A DNA stretch of 64,000 bases from Branchiostoma floridae (taxonomy: Eukaryota > Chordata > Leptocardii > Amphioxiformes > Branchiostomatidae): contig NC_049995.1 in assembly GCF_000003815.2 (NCBI RefSeq), forward strand, positions 10,545,409 through 10,609,408, written 5' to 3'. The position numbers and the translations under genes were made by a program. This document shows positions 1 through 11,777 of this stretch, in pieces. Positions within the stretch are counted from its first letter, which is position 1. Each line of letters opens with the position of its first letter. The notes under the pieces were generated by a model. The model was not told where the DNA came from. It did no database searches and saw only the letters and a program-made list of their open reading frames with translations.

Positions 1-2190
1 AATAAAACAAACTTTTGAAGATCTCACTCCTCCCTAAATTTTGAGATTCTCGTATGTCTTGATGTATTGTAGTTTATCAATAATGCAAATAAGGTTTTGG
101 TTGCGTCCGTTTATTACATCTTGTAACTCAACGGTCAACGTTGGTAATTCGGAACATAACCGCAAACAAACAGCCTCCATTAACCTAATTTATGTTTGTA
201 ATGTCCAATAAATTACCAGTTCTACCACCTCTGAATTCTACTTCCTGACACTCCCAGAAGTCCAACTTTTGCAGTGACACCATATTTCCACTTACTTCTA
301 GTCACCGTACGGTCGACATTGCTTTTAAAGACCTACCTATACACACATAGAAACGCACCCAGACCTACTATATCGTACGTAAAACACTAAGGCAATTATG
401 AAAAGGATTGTTTTTACGATTTGCTGGTCGATATTTTATATAACAATATGTGTTAATATTGCTTAAAAAACATGCCTACATAAAACTACATTTGTATCAT
501 CTGCAACCTTTCATGATCAGAGAAAATAAACACGAATCGTGGTGTTGCTAAGAATTTATGTTTTCTTACTGCAGCTATTTGGAATAATAATCTTTTGATA
601 TGATAAGACCCAGACGTTGCTTTATAAATGCTATTCTGTTGACAAGGCATTTTAAAAATAATATCTATTAATTTTTGCGCAAAAGGATACAATATGCAGA
701 AATATATAAAATGGCTGTAAAAGATTCCTACACGGGGACCATCCAGAAATCAGTACAGAAAATGTGATAGGCATTCATTTAACGGCAATAATGGCAGGAA
801 GCAAAATCAACTGGGCTCGACATGTTACGAACAAAACATCAATGGCTTTCTTTACAAAGCCATGACTTGGTGCCATGTGGGTTGACCCAGAAGAGACAGT
901 GAGACAACAAGGGTAGCAGAGAGCCAAATACATTCGGCTTATCCTAATACAAACTCTATCCAGGTCTAGCGGCACAGAAAAACTGTCGAAATTGAGGTCA
1001 TTTCGGTCAAGCCAAGATGCGTTCGGCGGGGATGAGGTTCTGTACGGTAGTGATTCCGTTGCAAATGGAACATGTCAAGGAATCATCTACCTTCTTGTGG
1101 CCGCCTTGTAGTCATTATTGATCCTATCGAACCTCCCTTTTCACGTTACGAGGTCATCTAAGGACCCCTTTTTGAACAAGACACACCCGTGCGTCTCGAA
1201 AGAGGGATTTTATCTTGTGTTTGGAGCTGTTGCCTGTGATTTCAAATGGCCGAGGAGGAACATTAAGACAAGCTTTACACAATCTTTTAGTGATAACATT
1301 GTAGACTGATTGGGGGCTCTACATGAAAACTTGTGGCCACACAAGTCTATCTCAGGAGAAACGTTCCTTTTCTAGAGCCACAAACAAAAGCTCAAGATTT
1401 CTTATGTAGAACAAAGGGTCTACCAGTTTCGTACCTCAAACAGAGTAGAGGGTGAAGTGCACTTCGCTGTTGATTGTACTATGTATGTTAATGATAGAAT
1501 ACTCTATTTAGCTAAGATACTAGTAGTAGATTACCTCACTTCAGATGTATACGTAGCGTTGACAACTTTGTATTCCTGATGTGTTTTTACTAACTGACTG
1601 TTGCTAAACCCATACAAACCTAGATTGTGATATAACCAAGAAGCGAACAGAAGCCGAACATCTAAGTTAGACTAGGTCCATGATACTATTATGTATGCTC
1701 TGTCTCTGTTGTGACCTATATACTTAGCTCGGTTGGGAAGTAAGGGTTTTCATTCATTCATTCATTCATTCCAATTGTAACTCATGTCTCAATGACAGCC
1801 AATCATCACAACTCCAGCATCATTGTATTAGACAGTTATCAGTCTTGCTCTATGTTAGTTATAGCATATTTGCATAGATTATTAGGATTAGAATGATCCC
1901 CATTCTTATGACTTGGAGCAGGTGGCCATTAAGCTTTTAGGGGCTTGACCAGCGTCATTTAGGCATGCTAGACGCTTTCAGAGCATAATTTACTCCTATG
2001 ACCTTCTAAGTCTCCTGCTTGACTTTGGCACTGCAACAAGTACGTTTTTTTCTTCTGAAGAACTTGTCTTCGTGAATCATTACAGCATCTCCAATCACAG
2101 GAGTACCAATCAGCAATGTTCGCCATTATGAATGGCAAGACACTGATTCTGTATCAAGATGGAATAGATGTTGTCAAGCTGGGTCCAATA
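1..2190. other. Intergenic, no gene recognised
   Basis: I see no coding region with a recognisable product here. Only short open frames occur and none resembles its neighbours. A short (ATTC)n run lies near 1751-1771. The stretch is AT-rich and otherwise unremarkable. Confidence 0.5.
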
Positions 2191-2260
2191 GGGGCTGCAC
2201 GAGCAAGCTCCATGGAGGAGCTCTGTGGAGCTCCTCCATGGAGGTTGCTCGTGCAGCCCC
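2191..2260. repeat. Near-perfect 33-nt inverted repeat (hairpin)
   Basis: The arms at 2191-2223 and 2228-2260 are reverse complements with a single mismatch, separated by a 4-nt loop (TGTG). The outer ends read GGGGCTGCACGAGC and GCTCGTGCAGCCCC. An RNA copy would fold into an almost uninterrupted stem. It could be a foldback element, a recent palindromic duplication or a small-RNA precursor. The sequence alone does not decide. It sits just left of the 185-bp tandem array. Confidence 0.85.
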
Positions 2261-2394
2261 TTCTCGCTGGGTCACACTAGTACGAAGTTTTGGGACGCCT
2301 TTTTACGTTTCACCTTCTTGATGAAGGTCACTGTGAAGGTCACTGTACATCACATAAGCTTGTGACCTTCCCCGGTGTACGTACTCGTTAGTTT

Positions 2395-4190
2395 TGATCC
2401 ACCAGACTTCAAACATACAAGTTCGTGTTTGAAGCAAGGAGGTCAGAGCAAGGACGAATCCCATAAGTGACTTTTCCCAAACTTCAATGAAAGAAATCTC
2501 TTCGTGGAATCTATGTTTTCGTTTCAAACGAGCTCTTTTCAATCAAATAGTATGTACGCATTCGTTTCCTACAGCCAGCTCAAATAAACACTTACACTTG
2601 AAGTAAAAAGGCAAAAGGTCAAAGCATACCATACGGGTTTTTCACAAACTTCAATAAAAGAAATCTCTACGCGGAAACTATATTTTCTTTCAAAAAAGCA
2701 CTCTTCAATCTGATTTAACCCTGTGTATGCGCGAATTGTAAGCATTTATTTTCTACATCCAACTTCAGACACACACTCACATTTCAAGTATAAAAGTCGA
2801 AGCAAGGACAGATACCATTTGGGTTTTTCACAAACGTCAATGAAAGAAAGCACTACACGGAAACTACGTTTTCTTTCAAAAAGGTCTTTTCAATCTGATT
2901 TGACCCTGTGTACGTACGAATTGTTACGTACGAAGCATTAATTTTCTACCTCCAACTTTAGACACACACATTTGAAGTTAGCAGGTCAAAACACAGATTA
3001 ATGCCATACGTGTTTTTCACAAACTCCAATGAAAGACCACACTACGCGAAAACTATGTTTTCTTTCAAAAAAGCTCTTTTCAATCTGATTGAACCGTGTG
3101 TATGTAAGAATTCTACGCATCAAAATTCTACCTCCAACTTCAGACACATGCACACGTATACTTTTGAAATGTCAAAATGTCAAAGCAAGGACGAATACCA
3201 TACGGGTTTTTCACAAACTTCAATGAAAGAAATCACTACGCGGAAACTATATTTTCTTTCAAAAAGGACTCTTCAATCTGATTTAACCCTGTGCCTGTGT
3301 TGTAAGAATTGTAAGCATTAATGTTCACACACACGCTCACATTTGAAGTGAAAAAGGTCAAAGCAAAGACGAAAACCGCACGGGTTTTTCACAAACTTCA
3401 ATGAAAGAAACATCTACGCGGAAACTATATTTTCTTTCAAAAAAGCACTCTTCAATCTTATTTAACCCTGTGTATGCATAAATTGTAAGCATTAATTTTC
3501 TACATCCTACTTCTGACACACACATTTGAAGTTAGAAGGTCAAAGGAAGGACGAATGCCATACGGGTTTTTCACAAACTCCAATGAAAGACCTCACTACG
3601 CGAAAACTATGTTTTCTTTCAAAAAAGCTCTTTTCAATCTGATTTAACCTTGTGTATGTAAGCACTGTACGCATTAAATTTCTACCTCCAACTTCAGACA
3701 CATGCACACGTATACTTTTGAAGTCAAAATGTCAAAGCAAGGACGAATACCCTACGGGTTTTTCACAAACTTCAATGAAAGAACTCACTACGCGGAAACT
3801 ATGTTTTCTTTTCAAACTAACTCTTTTCAGTTTTTCAGGAGCAAATTTTACACCGTGGATCTACACATTATTTCTTATACATCCAACTTCAGACATCCAC
3901 TTAAATTTGAAGTGAAAAGGTCAAAACAAGGACAAACACAAGGGCTTCTCACAAACTTCAATGAAAGAAATCACTTCGCGAAACTATGTTTTCTTTCCCA
4001 AAAGCTATTTCCTATCTAATTCTGCCCCGTGTATGCTCACATTATCTTCATACATCCAACTGCAAATATGCACTCACATTTGAACGGAGAAGGTTAAAGC
4101 AAGGGCGAATACCATACGGGTTTTCACGAGCTCAAATGAAAGTTCCCAGAAAATAAGATTTCCTTTCAAAAGCTCTTTGCGTAAAACTGT
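2395..4190. repeat. Tandem array, unit about 185 bp, about ten diverged copies
   Basis: A phrase close to GGGTTTTTCACAAAC recurs near 2636, 2821, 3010, 3203, 3384, 3567 and 3757, with weaker copies near 2460, 3945 and 4117, giving a spacing of 181-193 bp. Each unit also carries a TCAAAGCAAGGACGAA-like phrase, an ATTTTCTTTCAAAAA-like phrase and a CTACATCCAACTTCAGACAC-like phrase. Units differ by substitutions and small indels, so the array is not very young. Short open frames in it on both strands only reflect the repeat. Confidence 0.85.
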
Positions 4191-4547
4191 TACAGCGCAT
4201 GAATGCCTCATAGGGCATGTAACTATCGGGGTATCAGATTAAATAAGTATAGCATTTCCAGAATTCCCCATAGTTACAGATAATGGAATGTCTACTTGTA
4301 CGAAGGAGTGAGTGCTTGATGTGGAAGGCGATGTCTGTGCTGCATTTGTGCCGTTGACGCGTTCGATGTTATCGACCACTACTATTACAGAGTTGGCGCA
4401 AGCATCGGTAGTCGCAATAAGGTAGAGACAATATGTTGTTTGTTATCGCCAGACAGTGCGTCTCTGCCTGGGGCCGTTGACCCCAATCCGGAGTGATTCT
4501 GATCTTCTTTAGCCTATAGAATTTCTAACGCTAAGACACTCTCGAAG

Positions 4548-4870
4548 CCTTAAGCCTAGAGAAAGCCTAACGCTAAGACACACTTCGAAGCCTTAAGGCA
4601 TTGGCCAATCTTAAGGAGAAATATTTATTTAAGGTTTATGAATAGGGAACTATGTATTTTAATCTCTTTCCTTTCTCTTTCGCACTCTTCTAGTTGTCTC
4701 CTCTCTTGAAGTTTGTACAGGTGTTCTAATCTTCCTAAGCCTAGAGAAAGCCTAATACACCTCGAAGCTTTACGGTAGTGGCTAATCTTAAGAAGCAATA
4801 TTTCATAAAAGGAGACCGATATTTTCTCTCCCTCTCCTTTCTCTTTCTCACTCATCTATCTGTCTCTTCG
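4548..4870. repeat. Two-copy direct duplication, offset about 187 bp
   Basis: The phrase AAGCCTAGAGAAAGCCTAA recurs at about 4551 and 4738. Both copies are followed by a similar ATCTTAAG...ATATTT segment and then a pyrimidine-rich CTCTTTCTC block ending in TGTCTC. The offset is close to the period of the array at 2395-4190, but the sequences do not match it. Confidence 0.6.
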
Positions 4871-4929
4871 TTTCGAGTTTTATCGATGGGAGTATTAGAG
4901 AGCTAATTCGGTTAAGATGGGTGATTTGT

Positions 4930-5215
4930 ATAGAATTTATTTATTTATTTATTTATTGTACTTCCCATAAAAATGGTGGGGAAACAAAACAGGTGATACC
5001 AACTCTGCAAGTTGTCTCCCCTAAACAAAATACACATTCAGGTGAATAATAATAATCAACAAAGGTATATACAAACATAATCGGAAGCAAAAGATAACTT
5101 ATATACAAGTACATCTGCAAGTAAATAATAAGAATCACAAAATGGCATATACAGTGATAATCGGAAACAAAATATAACTTATATACAAGATGTACAATGA
5201 CTAAATACAAACTGA
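4930..5215. repeat. (ATTT)n run followed by a short tandem duplication
   Basis: An ATTT run near 4937-4957 is followed by two diverged copies of a segment that contains ATAATCGGAAGCAAAAGATA and ends in AACTTATATACAAG (about 5043-5109 and 5120-5190). No gene is seen. Confidence 0.5.
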
Positions 5216-6369
5216 AACGATTAACGTGCTCTCGTTGCGAAGCACGTCGAACGGGAGCAGAATGAGGTCCAGGTACATGGGGTGTCTGTATCGTAGAGGT
5301 GTGTGAATCGGTTGTGTAGGTGTTTTAACAGCTGTCGTTTGAAGGTGGATATAGAATGTTGATTTATAAAATGAAGTCAACCGTTAGGAGTAATGTCTTT
5401 AAAAGTATGAATGCAGCCTGTGGCTTTACGATTAATAGCTGGTCATGATCAAAGTATTGATTCTCTGTTTCAGTTTGTTACACTTTTTGTCTCTCCTCTT
5501 CTATCATTTCTCTAGGTGACACTTATTAGTAGAAGCAACTATGCTTTATTTTTCACCCGATCTCTCTTTCTCTCTGTCTCATTCTTTCACATTTACATTG
5601 CCTATTCTACATTCCTTTTTTTATTTTATTTCATCAGACAGTCATCAGTATTCGTCTGATGAGCTGGCAATAACATGCCGGGTTGTTTAAAGTCCATATC
5701 CATCAATGACACAAAGTCTGTGTATTCACTTCATTAATCCACACTCCAAATTGCACTCTGATTTCGAAAACAAATTGTCTCAATGTGCCGTCTTCATTTG
5801 GGCAGTAGACAATTGTTTAAGTCAGAAAGCATTTATATTTGTATGAAGATTATGCAAATTAGCAACTGTCACATTTTATAAAAAAAATTATGATTTCACA
5901 TGTTTAATTTTTGAATGCAATAGATATACAATGTGTTAAAATACGTTTTAGTAGCCAATATACAGTGTCATTTGTATATTGTCCCTTTTTAACATCACGA
6001 CTATGCAACTGAATAAAAGTATTACTTTTACGACAAATACGACAGTGAAGAAATCACAAAGAGTCCATGGATTCACATGTTTATTCTGCATTGACTATTG
6101 TAAATCAAGCAAGCACAATGTGTTGAAAGAATAATGTGCAAAATAGTTAAGGGGAATAAATGGAGAATTTTCACACTGCAGTGCCTGAAATACTGGTGAA
6201 AAATATGTCGAAAAATTTCTGTAACAATCATTCATAGGTTGGTGGTAAACAACATTTTTTCTTCTTTTTTTAGTTAAGTTTTAAAATAAATTTCATAAAT
6301 AAAGATAAAAATACGCAAATGATAGGGGAGGCAAGAGAGAATAGTATACTTTGCTTGATCTTTTTCCAG
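5216..6369. other. Intergenic upstream of the first membrane-protein gene
   Basis: No coding region is recognised. The 3' end is a pyrimidine-rich tract ending in CAG at 6369, directly before a segment conserved among the paralogues (see the phase-1 acceptor finding). An unidentified upstream exon of the gene at 6471 could lie here, but I could not find one. Confidence 0.4.
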
Positions 6370-6423
6370 GCCTTCTGGCAATTTTCGTCCTTCATCCGCC
6401 AACGTTGCACTGGACCCTTAGTA

Positions 6424-6437
6424 CCGGAAGTGACGTA
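6424..6437 (+). promoter_or_regulatory. ETS/CRE composite site upstream of membrane gene 1
   Basis: CCGGAAGTGACGTA fuses an ETS core (CCGGAAGT) to a CRE-like TGACGTA. It lies 34 bp before the ATG. The same string recurs before gene 2 and, altered, before gene 3. ETS/CRE composites are known from TATA-less metazoan promoters close to the transcription start. The ATG context CAACATGGCGAC also resembles a YY1 site. Confidence 0.55.
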
Positions 6438-6470
6438 TCTCATCACGAGATTCACAGAAGCATTCTCAAC

Positions 6471-7012
6471 ATGGCGACCGGAAATGACCGTCTGGAGTCT
6501 ATAAAACAAAGTCTATATGACGTTGTGGATGACATGCCAGAACAGTGAGTTTCATAATATACCATCTATAAACATTAATGCTAAAATTGCAATTTCAAAT
6601 TTTCTCAATATAATCATCTTAACTCATAAAAGTTTGTAAACTTCGTTTAAAATTGGAATTGAAAGAGCAAACTTTAGGCTAGCATTTTTATTAATGACAG
6701 ATGAATCTGATGTAACATGTTGTACTCTCCAGACCCTACTACCTTCCTCGTGGTGTTGCTGGCTTCGGGAAGCCAAATGGCGGCGGAGGTGTTGCCAATC
6801 CTATCGGATGGGAGGGCGACTGGTCTACCATGCTGTACATAGGCATTGGTCTCGGGGCGATCATTCTCATTCTGGCCATCTTTGTCTGCTGTGTGCTGCA
6901 CCAACGGAAGAAACAAGAGAGGGTGAGAAGGGCACAAATTGAGGCGGCGTCAGGAGTGATGATCCCCGTATCAGATCCAGGAGTGCCCGTGGTGTTAAAA
7001 CCTCCGGCCTGA
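6471..7012 (+). CDS. Small single-pass membrane protein, paralogue 1 of 4
   Basis: Two exons (6471-6544 and 6733-7012, phase-2 intron with GTGAGT donor and CTCCAG acceptor) encode 117 aa. The product has an N-terminal segment of about 57 residues with a Gly-rich stretch (41-44) and the signature GWEGDW at 50-55. One hydrophobic helix follows at about 58-80 (MLYIGIGLGAIILILAIFVC), ending in CC, then a strongly basic HQRKK...RRAQIEAA tail. By the positive-inside rule the tail is cytoplasmic. The CC pair at the inner membrane face could be palmitoylated (inference). The chosen ATG has strong Kozak context (CAACATGG), but the frame stays open and conserved upstream of it to a splice acceptor at 6369, so a further 5' exon with a signal peptide is possible. 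The family is not recognised. Small channel-modulating subunits such as KCNE share the topology but not visible sequence. Confidence 0.8.
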
Positions 7013-9190
7013 TTCTTAAACCTATACAAGGAGGAAGAGGAGAATGAAGAATAGCTTCTAAGATTGACTGTGTCTTGAGAGCTGGGCTGTCGTGCCCCTC
7101 ATCACGTCGCAGCTGGAGAGTTCCTCAAAGACTTGTGCACCAATGAAAATGGAGACAGTGTCAGTTCAAAAGCTTTCTTTAAATGGACAAAAATCTTCAT
7201 AGTATAACGGTACTGATTACATCACTTCATTTGTCTCTTTTAGCTGTGCTCTGGAGAAAATTTAGGCCTTTCTAGTGTTTCTTCTTCGTCTTTCTTCTTT
7301 TGTTGGAATTTTCCTGTAAAGGATTGGTATCGGTACATTTAGGGCGCTCACTTTTGGACTAATGAGCTTGAAATTGTTTCAATTCAAGGTTTCTTCATTA
7401 GAAATATCTTCATATATTAATTTTATCACTAGGTTACTTTTATGTCAATGTGTAAATCGTTTGTTACCTCTTTCTGTGAGGGGTTGGTAACTGTACAGTG
7501 TTTTTTCTCACCGTTATCAACACGTAATGTTTGGATAGCAATGGGTTCGTATTTCTGCAAGTTATTTTGACCAAAGGTTTTCAATTAGAAAATTGTCTCT
7601 ACAGTTTGTAGCACTGTTTAAAAACGAGACAATCACTGCAAGCGAAATTGATATTAAAAGTAGAAGAAAAAAGTTGCGATGGAGATAATCGACAATTATA
7701 ACCCTGCCTTTCTATTTATCTATCTATATGATCTTCGATACTCGAGAACTGCTTTTCACTAAAGCACTTATTGTTTGTTTTTACATTTTTTTGGGTTTTA
7801 TTTACCTATTTTCCCAACAAAAAAATTTTAAACAAAGTGTATTTCATTTGTTGCAAAAAGAGCACAGCGGATCATTTCCCCTCTACATAATTTATCTAGG
7901 TAGTCTTCATGATTTAGAAGAAAAAGGACCTATTGTTGTTACTCTAAATAGCGAATAAAGAATGAAATATACAGAAAGAGCGGTTACTCATTTTGTTATG
8001 AGATGTATTTTTCAGTCCTATAGTTCTTTTATCCTCTTTTGTAAGAAACACATATTTTTCACGGATAGAATTGTTTCACACAAAAAGAACGATAGATGAG
8101 ACCTTATAGTCGTGTCGATTGATATATACATCAATGATGTTTTCTATAAAGGAAGAAAAAGGAAATAAATGTCACATCAACAGATCCCCACACTATATCA
8201 AGTTAAGCCTGATCAAGATTTTTATAACTAAGTCTTGTTATCATAAGTGCAGTGATAAATGTGCAATAACGTAATGTCTTTATTAGTTTATTACTCAACA
8301 CTGTACCTCATTGCGATGTCATTGATTGATGATTAGACATTAACAGGGTACAGCTACTGTTTGTGTGTTTCACGTGCGAGCACAATTCATTTATATACAT
8401 AAAGTAACGTATTCAGCTATCAGTGGCAAAGTGTTAAAAGTCGTAACTGGTCTTAATATCATAACATATAATACAGGGTACATATCTGTTATTCTTTATC
8501 ATGCAAGAAGATGATTGAAAAGAACTCATCATTTTGATAGTCACAGTTGCTAAAATGTAGAACCACGGGATAGAGTTTTCATTACAAGAAAACGTTGCAT
8601 CTTTAGAGTTTATTTCACATACCGTACAAATGATATATTTAACAAGATTGTGAATTGTACTGCAATGTCTGTTTTATCGTAGTTTATATTTTACAAGAGA
8701 AGCAGCAGATGTATTCAGAGTCTCATGAAAGTAATATTGCATTTCTTTCCTCTAAGAAAATAGTCCGTCAGCTGTTTTGAACGTACTTTCGATGTTTGTA
8801 TACCTCATCTACATCAAAAATATATTTCTAAAATAACTAGCATTATGTACACTATATGGTATAGCTACAATAACCATGGGACTATGGGCCATATTGGCTC
8901 TCTACTCTTGAATGCAATTGTTGTTCACTGTTTGTACGATTTCAAAGGGTAAATATATTGATAACTATGAGATATAAGTACGTAACTTCAGGCTGATACA
9001 TAGTGTATACAACTGGAAGTCTATTTAACATCTTTTTTCGTATTTGTAATTGTGGTGACTATCTTGTGGTAAGTTTTCATCATGTTTATAAAGCTTTTTT
9101 GTAATGTTCAAAGACTATATAAACTTCAAACGTATATCACTTGTGTCTCAACAATATGTATCAAAATAAAGATGTATATTGAATGAATGA
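7013..9190 (+). other. Probable 3' UTR and downstream flank of membrane gene 1
   Basis: There is no credible coding sequence. It is AT-rich, with AATAAA hexamers at 7954-7959 and 9165-9170. The second is followed by a GT-rich stretch and is a good poly(A) signal candidate, giving a 3' UTR of about 2.1 kb. Confidence 0.4.
9165..9170 (+). terminator. Candidate poly(A) signal of membrane gene 1
   Basis: AATAAA, followed within 20-40 nt by a TGATTGTTTGTC stretch. An alternative signal is at 7954. Confidence 0.4.
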
Positions 9191-9587
9191 TTGTTTGTCA
9201 TTTGCGAAAACTTTGATTTAGTGTCTAATGTTAGATTAAAATTTTTAAGTCCCCGTTATCTGTTAACTTACTGTGAGTCCTGCAAAAATGAAAAATTGCA
9301 AAAAGAGTTTAAAGAAATAATAGCAACACACACACACCCCTTCCGAATAAAAAAGTGGTCTAACATAATTAAGAAGTTGCTTATCCCAAGATAACTTTAA
9401 GTTAAAAATAACTATATATAAGAAGCACCATCGTCAATGTGATAAGACTACTGATAGACATCGCTGTTTGACCTTAACAATAACACTTCACTGATAGAAC
9501 AAAGCTTGTTTCCTTAATTCTTTACAGACGTTGTGGCAATTTTCCTCCTGAAAACTTCCAAGCTGTACTGGACGCATGCGACCGGAT

Positions 9588-9601
9588 CCGGAAGTGACGT
9601 A
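9588..9601 (+). promoter_or_regulatory. ETS/CRE composite site upstream of membrane gene 2
   Basis: This is the same CCGGAAGTGACGTA as before gene 1, 31 bp before the ATG. The start context CAAGATGGCGAC is a close match to the YY1 consensus. Surrounding bases (TGGCAATTTTC, CTGGAC) are also shared with gene 1. Confidence 0.55.
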
Positions 9602-9631
9602 CCTCACAAGATCCATGGACGCACACTCAAG

Positions 9632-10190
9632 ATGGCGACCAGAAACGAAACGCAGTTGGATACGATCAAGCTGAACCTCTATGACATCGTCGACGCTACG
9701 CCAGAAGAGTTAGTTATCAAATATCTTCTTTACTAAAGCAATATCATACCTATTAACCTTCCAATAGCCGCTTATAATCACCTTTTTAGATTAAGAATTG
9801 CGATACGAAAATCAGTGTCTATCTCTAACCTTGTGCCGTGCAACTAACGTACTTTCCCTAAGTACTGAAGCATTGATATTGATGTCGACACTTTGCAGAC
9901 CGTATTACCTTGCCCGTGGAGTTATCTCTTTCGGCAAGCCGGCGGGAGGAGGTGGTGGTGGAGGGTTGGCCCCCTTAGGATGGGGAGGGGACTGGACTAT
10001 CATGCTCTACATTGGCATCGGTCTCATCTCAACCATCACCGTCCTCGCGCTGATTGTCTGCTGTCTGCTGTACAGACGGAAGAAGCTGCTCAAGAAATGG
10101 GAGGAGGCAGAAACCGACGCAGACTCCGCCGCAGTCATGGTGAACATTTCAGAACGGAATAACGCGCAACCCAAACAGCAAACACCTTGA
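9632..10190 (+). CDS. Small single-pass membrane protein, paralogue 2 of 4
   Basis: Exons 9632-9708 and 9899-10190 (phase-2 intron of 190 bp, donor GTTAGT, acceptor TTTGCAG) encode 122 aa. The layout matches paralogue 1: LYDIVDATPEE near the exon junction, YYLARGV, a Gly7 run, GWGGDWT, one hydrophobic helix (MLYIGIGLISTITVLALIVC) ending in CC, and a basic YRRKKLLKK stretch. The tail diverges from the other three. It is acidic then polar (EEAETDADSAA...), ends QTP, and lacks the RAQIEAA and VIV motifs, so cytoplasmic partners may differ. As in paralogue 1, the frame remains open upstream to an acceptor at 9527. Function is unknown. Confidence 0.8.
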
Positions 10191-11704
10191 CTCGTGCACC
10201 CCGGCCTCCTCTTGAATACTGCATATGAATCTGTTATGCTATGCTTCTCGTCCCTTAAGCTCATTGGTCACGCATCATAGAATGCAAAAAAATATTACAG
10301 TTTGTTGCTTTGAATATTACATGGTGCTTACTAAAATTCCCGGAATACCATAACATTAGATAAGGAAAGTATCCGTAGTTGGTTGCTTAAAATGTTACAT
10401 TCCGCTAGGTACAATTGTATGAATACAATAACGTTAATCAATGAACGTATCCGTAGTTCGTTGCTTTAAATATCAGAAGAACAATTCTAGGAACGTATCC
10501 GTAGAAAGCTTATGAATAACTGTATTTCAATATGCATATTTATTAGCTTATGAGTAACTGTATTGCTGTGCATGTTTATTATCAAGTAGAATAATGACAG
10601 TATGTTATAGATCATGGTCTAAATAGAATTCTAATTGATGTAAGTTGACGTTAAATGGAAATCGGGTGTTGTTTCGTTACGGGGTAATGTTAAGGTATGT
10701 TTGCATTTGACATGTTGGTATAATGTTTAAAAGGTTGTAACAATTTAAACAGTCTGTCAAGAATATTAGTAAGCTAAGCATAATGTGATTGCTCTTATAT
10801 GGTATTGCCCAAGATAACTGTAAATTTAACTTGCTTAATCTAACAACATTAGGAATCTAATTCACTTTCAATGAAACCTTATCTGTATGTTCATTAAGAT
10901 ACCGTGTTATCACTGAAAAACACATGATAGCATCGTTATTTTGAACAAACCAAGAACTTTTGTTGTTATACGTTTATGGCTGCATACTAGTTATGATCTT
11001 ATTAGATTATTGACGTGAAGCAAATATGTACAATGTATGGTATTTCACTGATTGGAAACAGGGGGTATATTCTTGACAAAGTATATTTGGAAAGAAAGGG
11101 AGAAAATTAATAAAACAGAAATAACTTTCAATTATGACTTGTCATTTTTTCGTAATTATTCTCCTAGTATACATAATTTACACCGATATCTTTTTTAACT
11201 TTAAACAGCGAGGATTCCTAAATATGTCAATCAATCGTTGGTAAATGTCTATACATATTTTACACCGATATCTTTTAATACTTAACAGGGAAGATTCCTA
11301 AATATTTGAATCAAACGTTGGTAAATGCCTATAGCTGTTAAGGCTCCCCTGCAAAGGTCTGCATTGAGATAAACCGTTCGTATGTGATCTGCCTACTTAA
11401 GTACTTACTCAAGCTACTTGCAGGGCGAACCATTTCATCAACGTCGCCTTCTTCTTGGATCTATAATTACTTGAAGATGCTCCCTTGCCGTGATGGAAAA
11501 AGGCCTCCGAGCCCTTAGGCGTTTCATTAGAAAATATAACCACTCACATAATAAGCTAAAGGTTATTTATCATAGAAAGGGGTGGTACGGGTTGCCACGT
11601 CTTCAGCGACATTACCAAAGCTAGTACGTAATATCGTGTCCTTGTTTCTTAGAATTGGTTTATTCTTGTAAACATATAAAAGGTAAACAGGCCAGTTTCT
11701 TCAA
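10191..11704. other. 3' flank of membrane gene 2 and intergenic
   Basis: No coding sequence is recognised. A short phrase (AACGTATCCGTAGTT-like) recurs near 10367, 10443 and 10493. An AATAAA at 11109 is the likely poly(A) signal of gene 2. Two similar segments containing TTTACACCGATATCTTTT lie at about 11179 and 11260. Confidence 0.45.
11109..11114 (+). terminator. Candidate poly(A) signal of membrane gene 2
   Basis: AATAAA with a T-rich downstream stretch (GTCATTTTTTCG). It would give a 3' UTR of about 0.9 kb. Confidence 0.45.
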
Positions 11705-11724
11705 CCGGATACGGTAGTGACGTA
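11705..11724 (+). promoter_or_regulatory. Diverged ETS/CRE block upstream of membrane gene 3
   Basis: CCGGATACGGTAGTGACGTA aligns with CCGGATCCGGAAGTGACGTA before gene 2. The CRE-like TGACGTAA is kept while the ETS core next to it is changed (CGGTAGT). It lies 54 bp before the ATG. In this copy the frame leading to the ATG is closed by TGA within the block, so here the block is not coding. Confidence 0.5.
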
Positions 11725-11777
11725 AGCGGAAAGGATTCCGACACACCTTACATAATCAACAGCTTACATCTTTCAAC

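Noticed and set aside
1118-1309. 63-codon + strand frame in the left flank
   Set aside because: No codon bias, homologous neighbour or splice context supports it.
2303-4019. Overlapping frames with recurring phrases suggesting a repeat protein
   Set aside because: The period (181-193 bp) is not constant modulo 3 and stops interrupt every unit, so this is non-coding tandem DNA.
2395-4190. CRISPR-like regular spacing
   Set aside because: The unit is about 185 bp of continuously related sequence with no short repeat and unique spacer pattern, in eukaryotic DNA.
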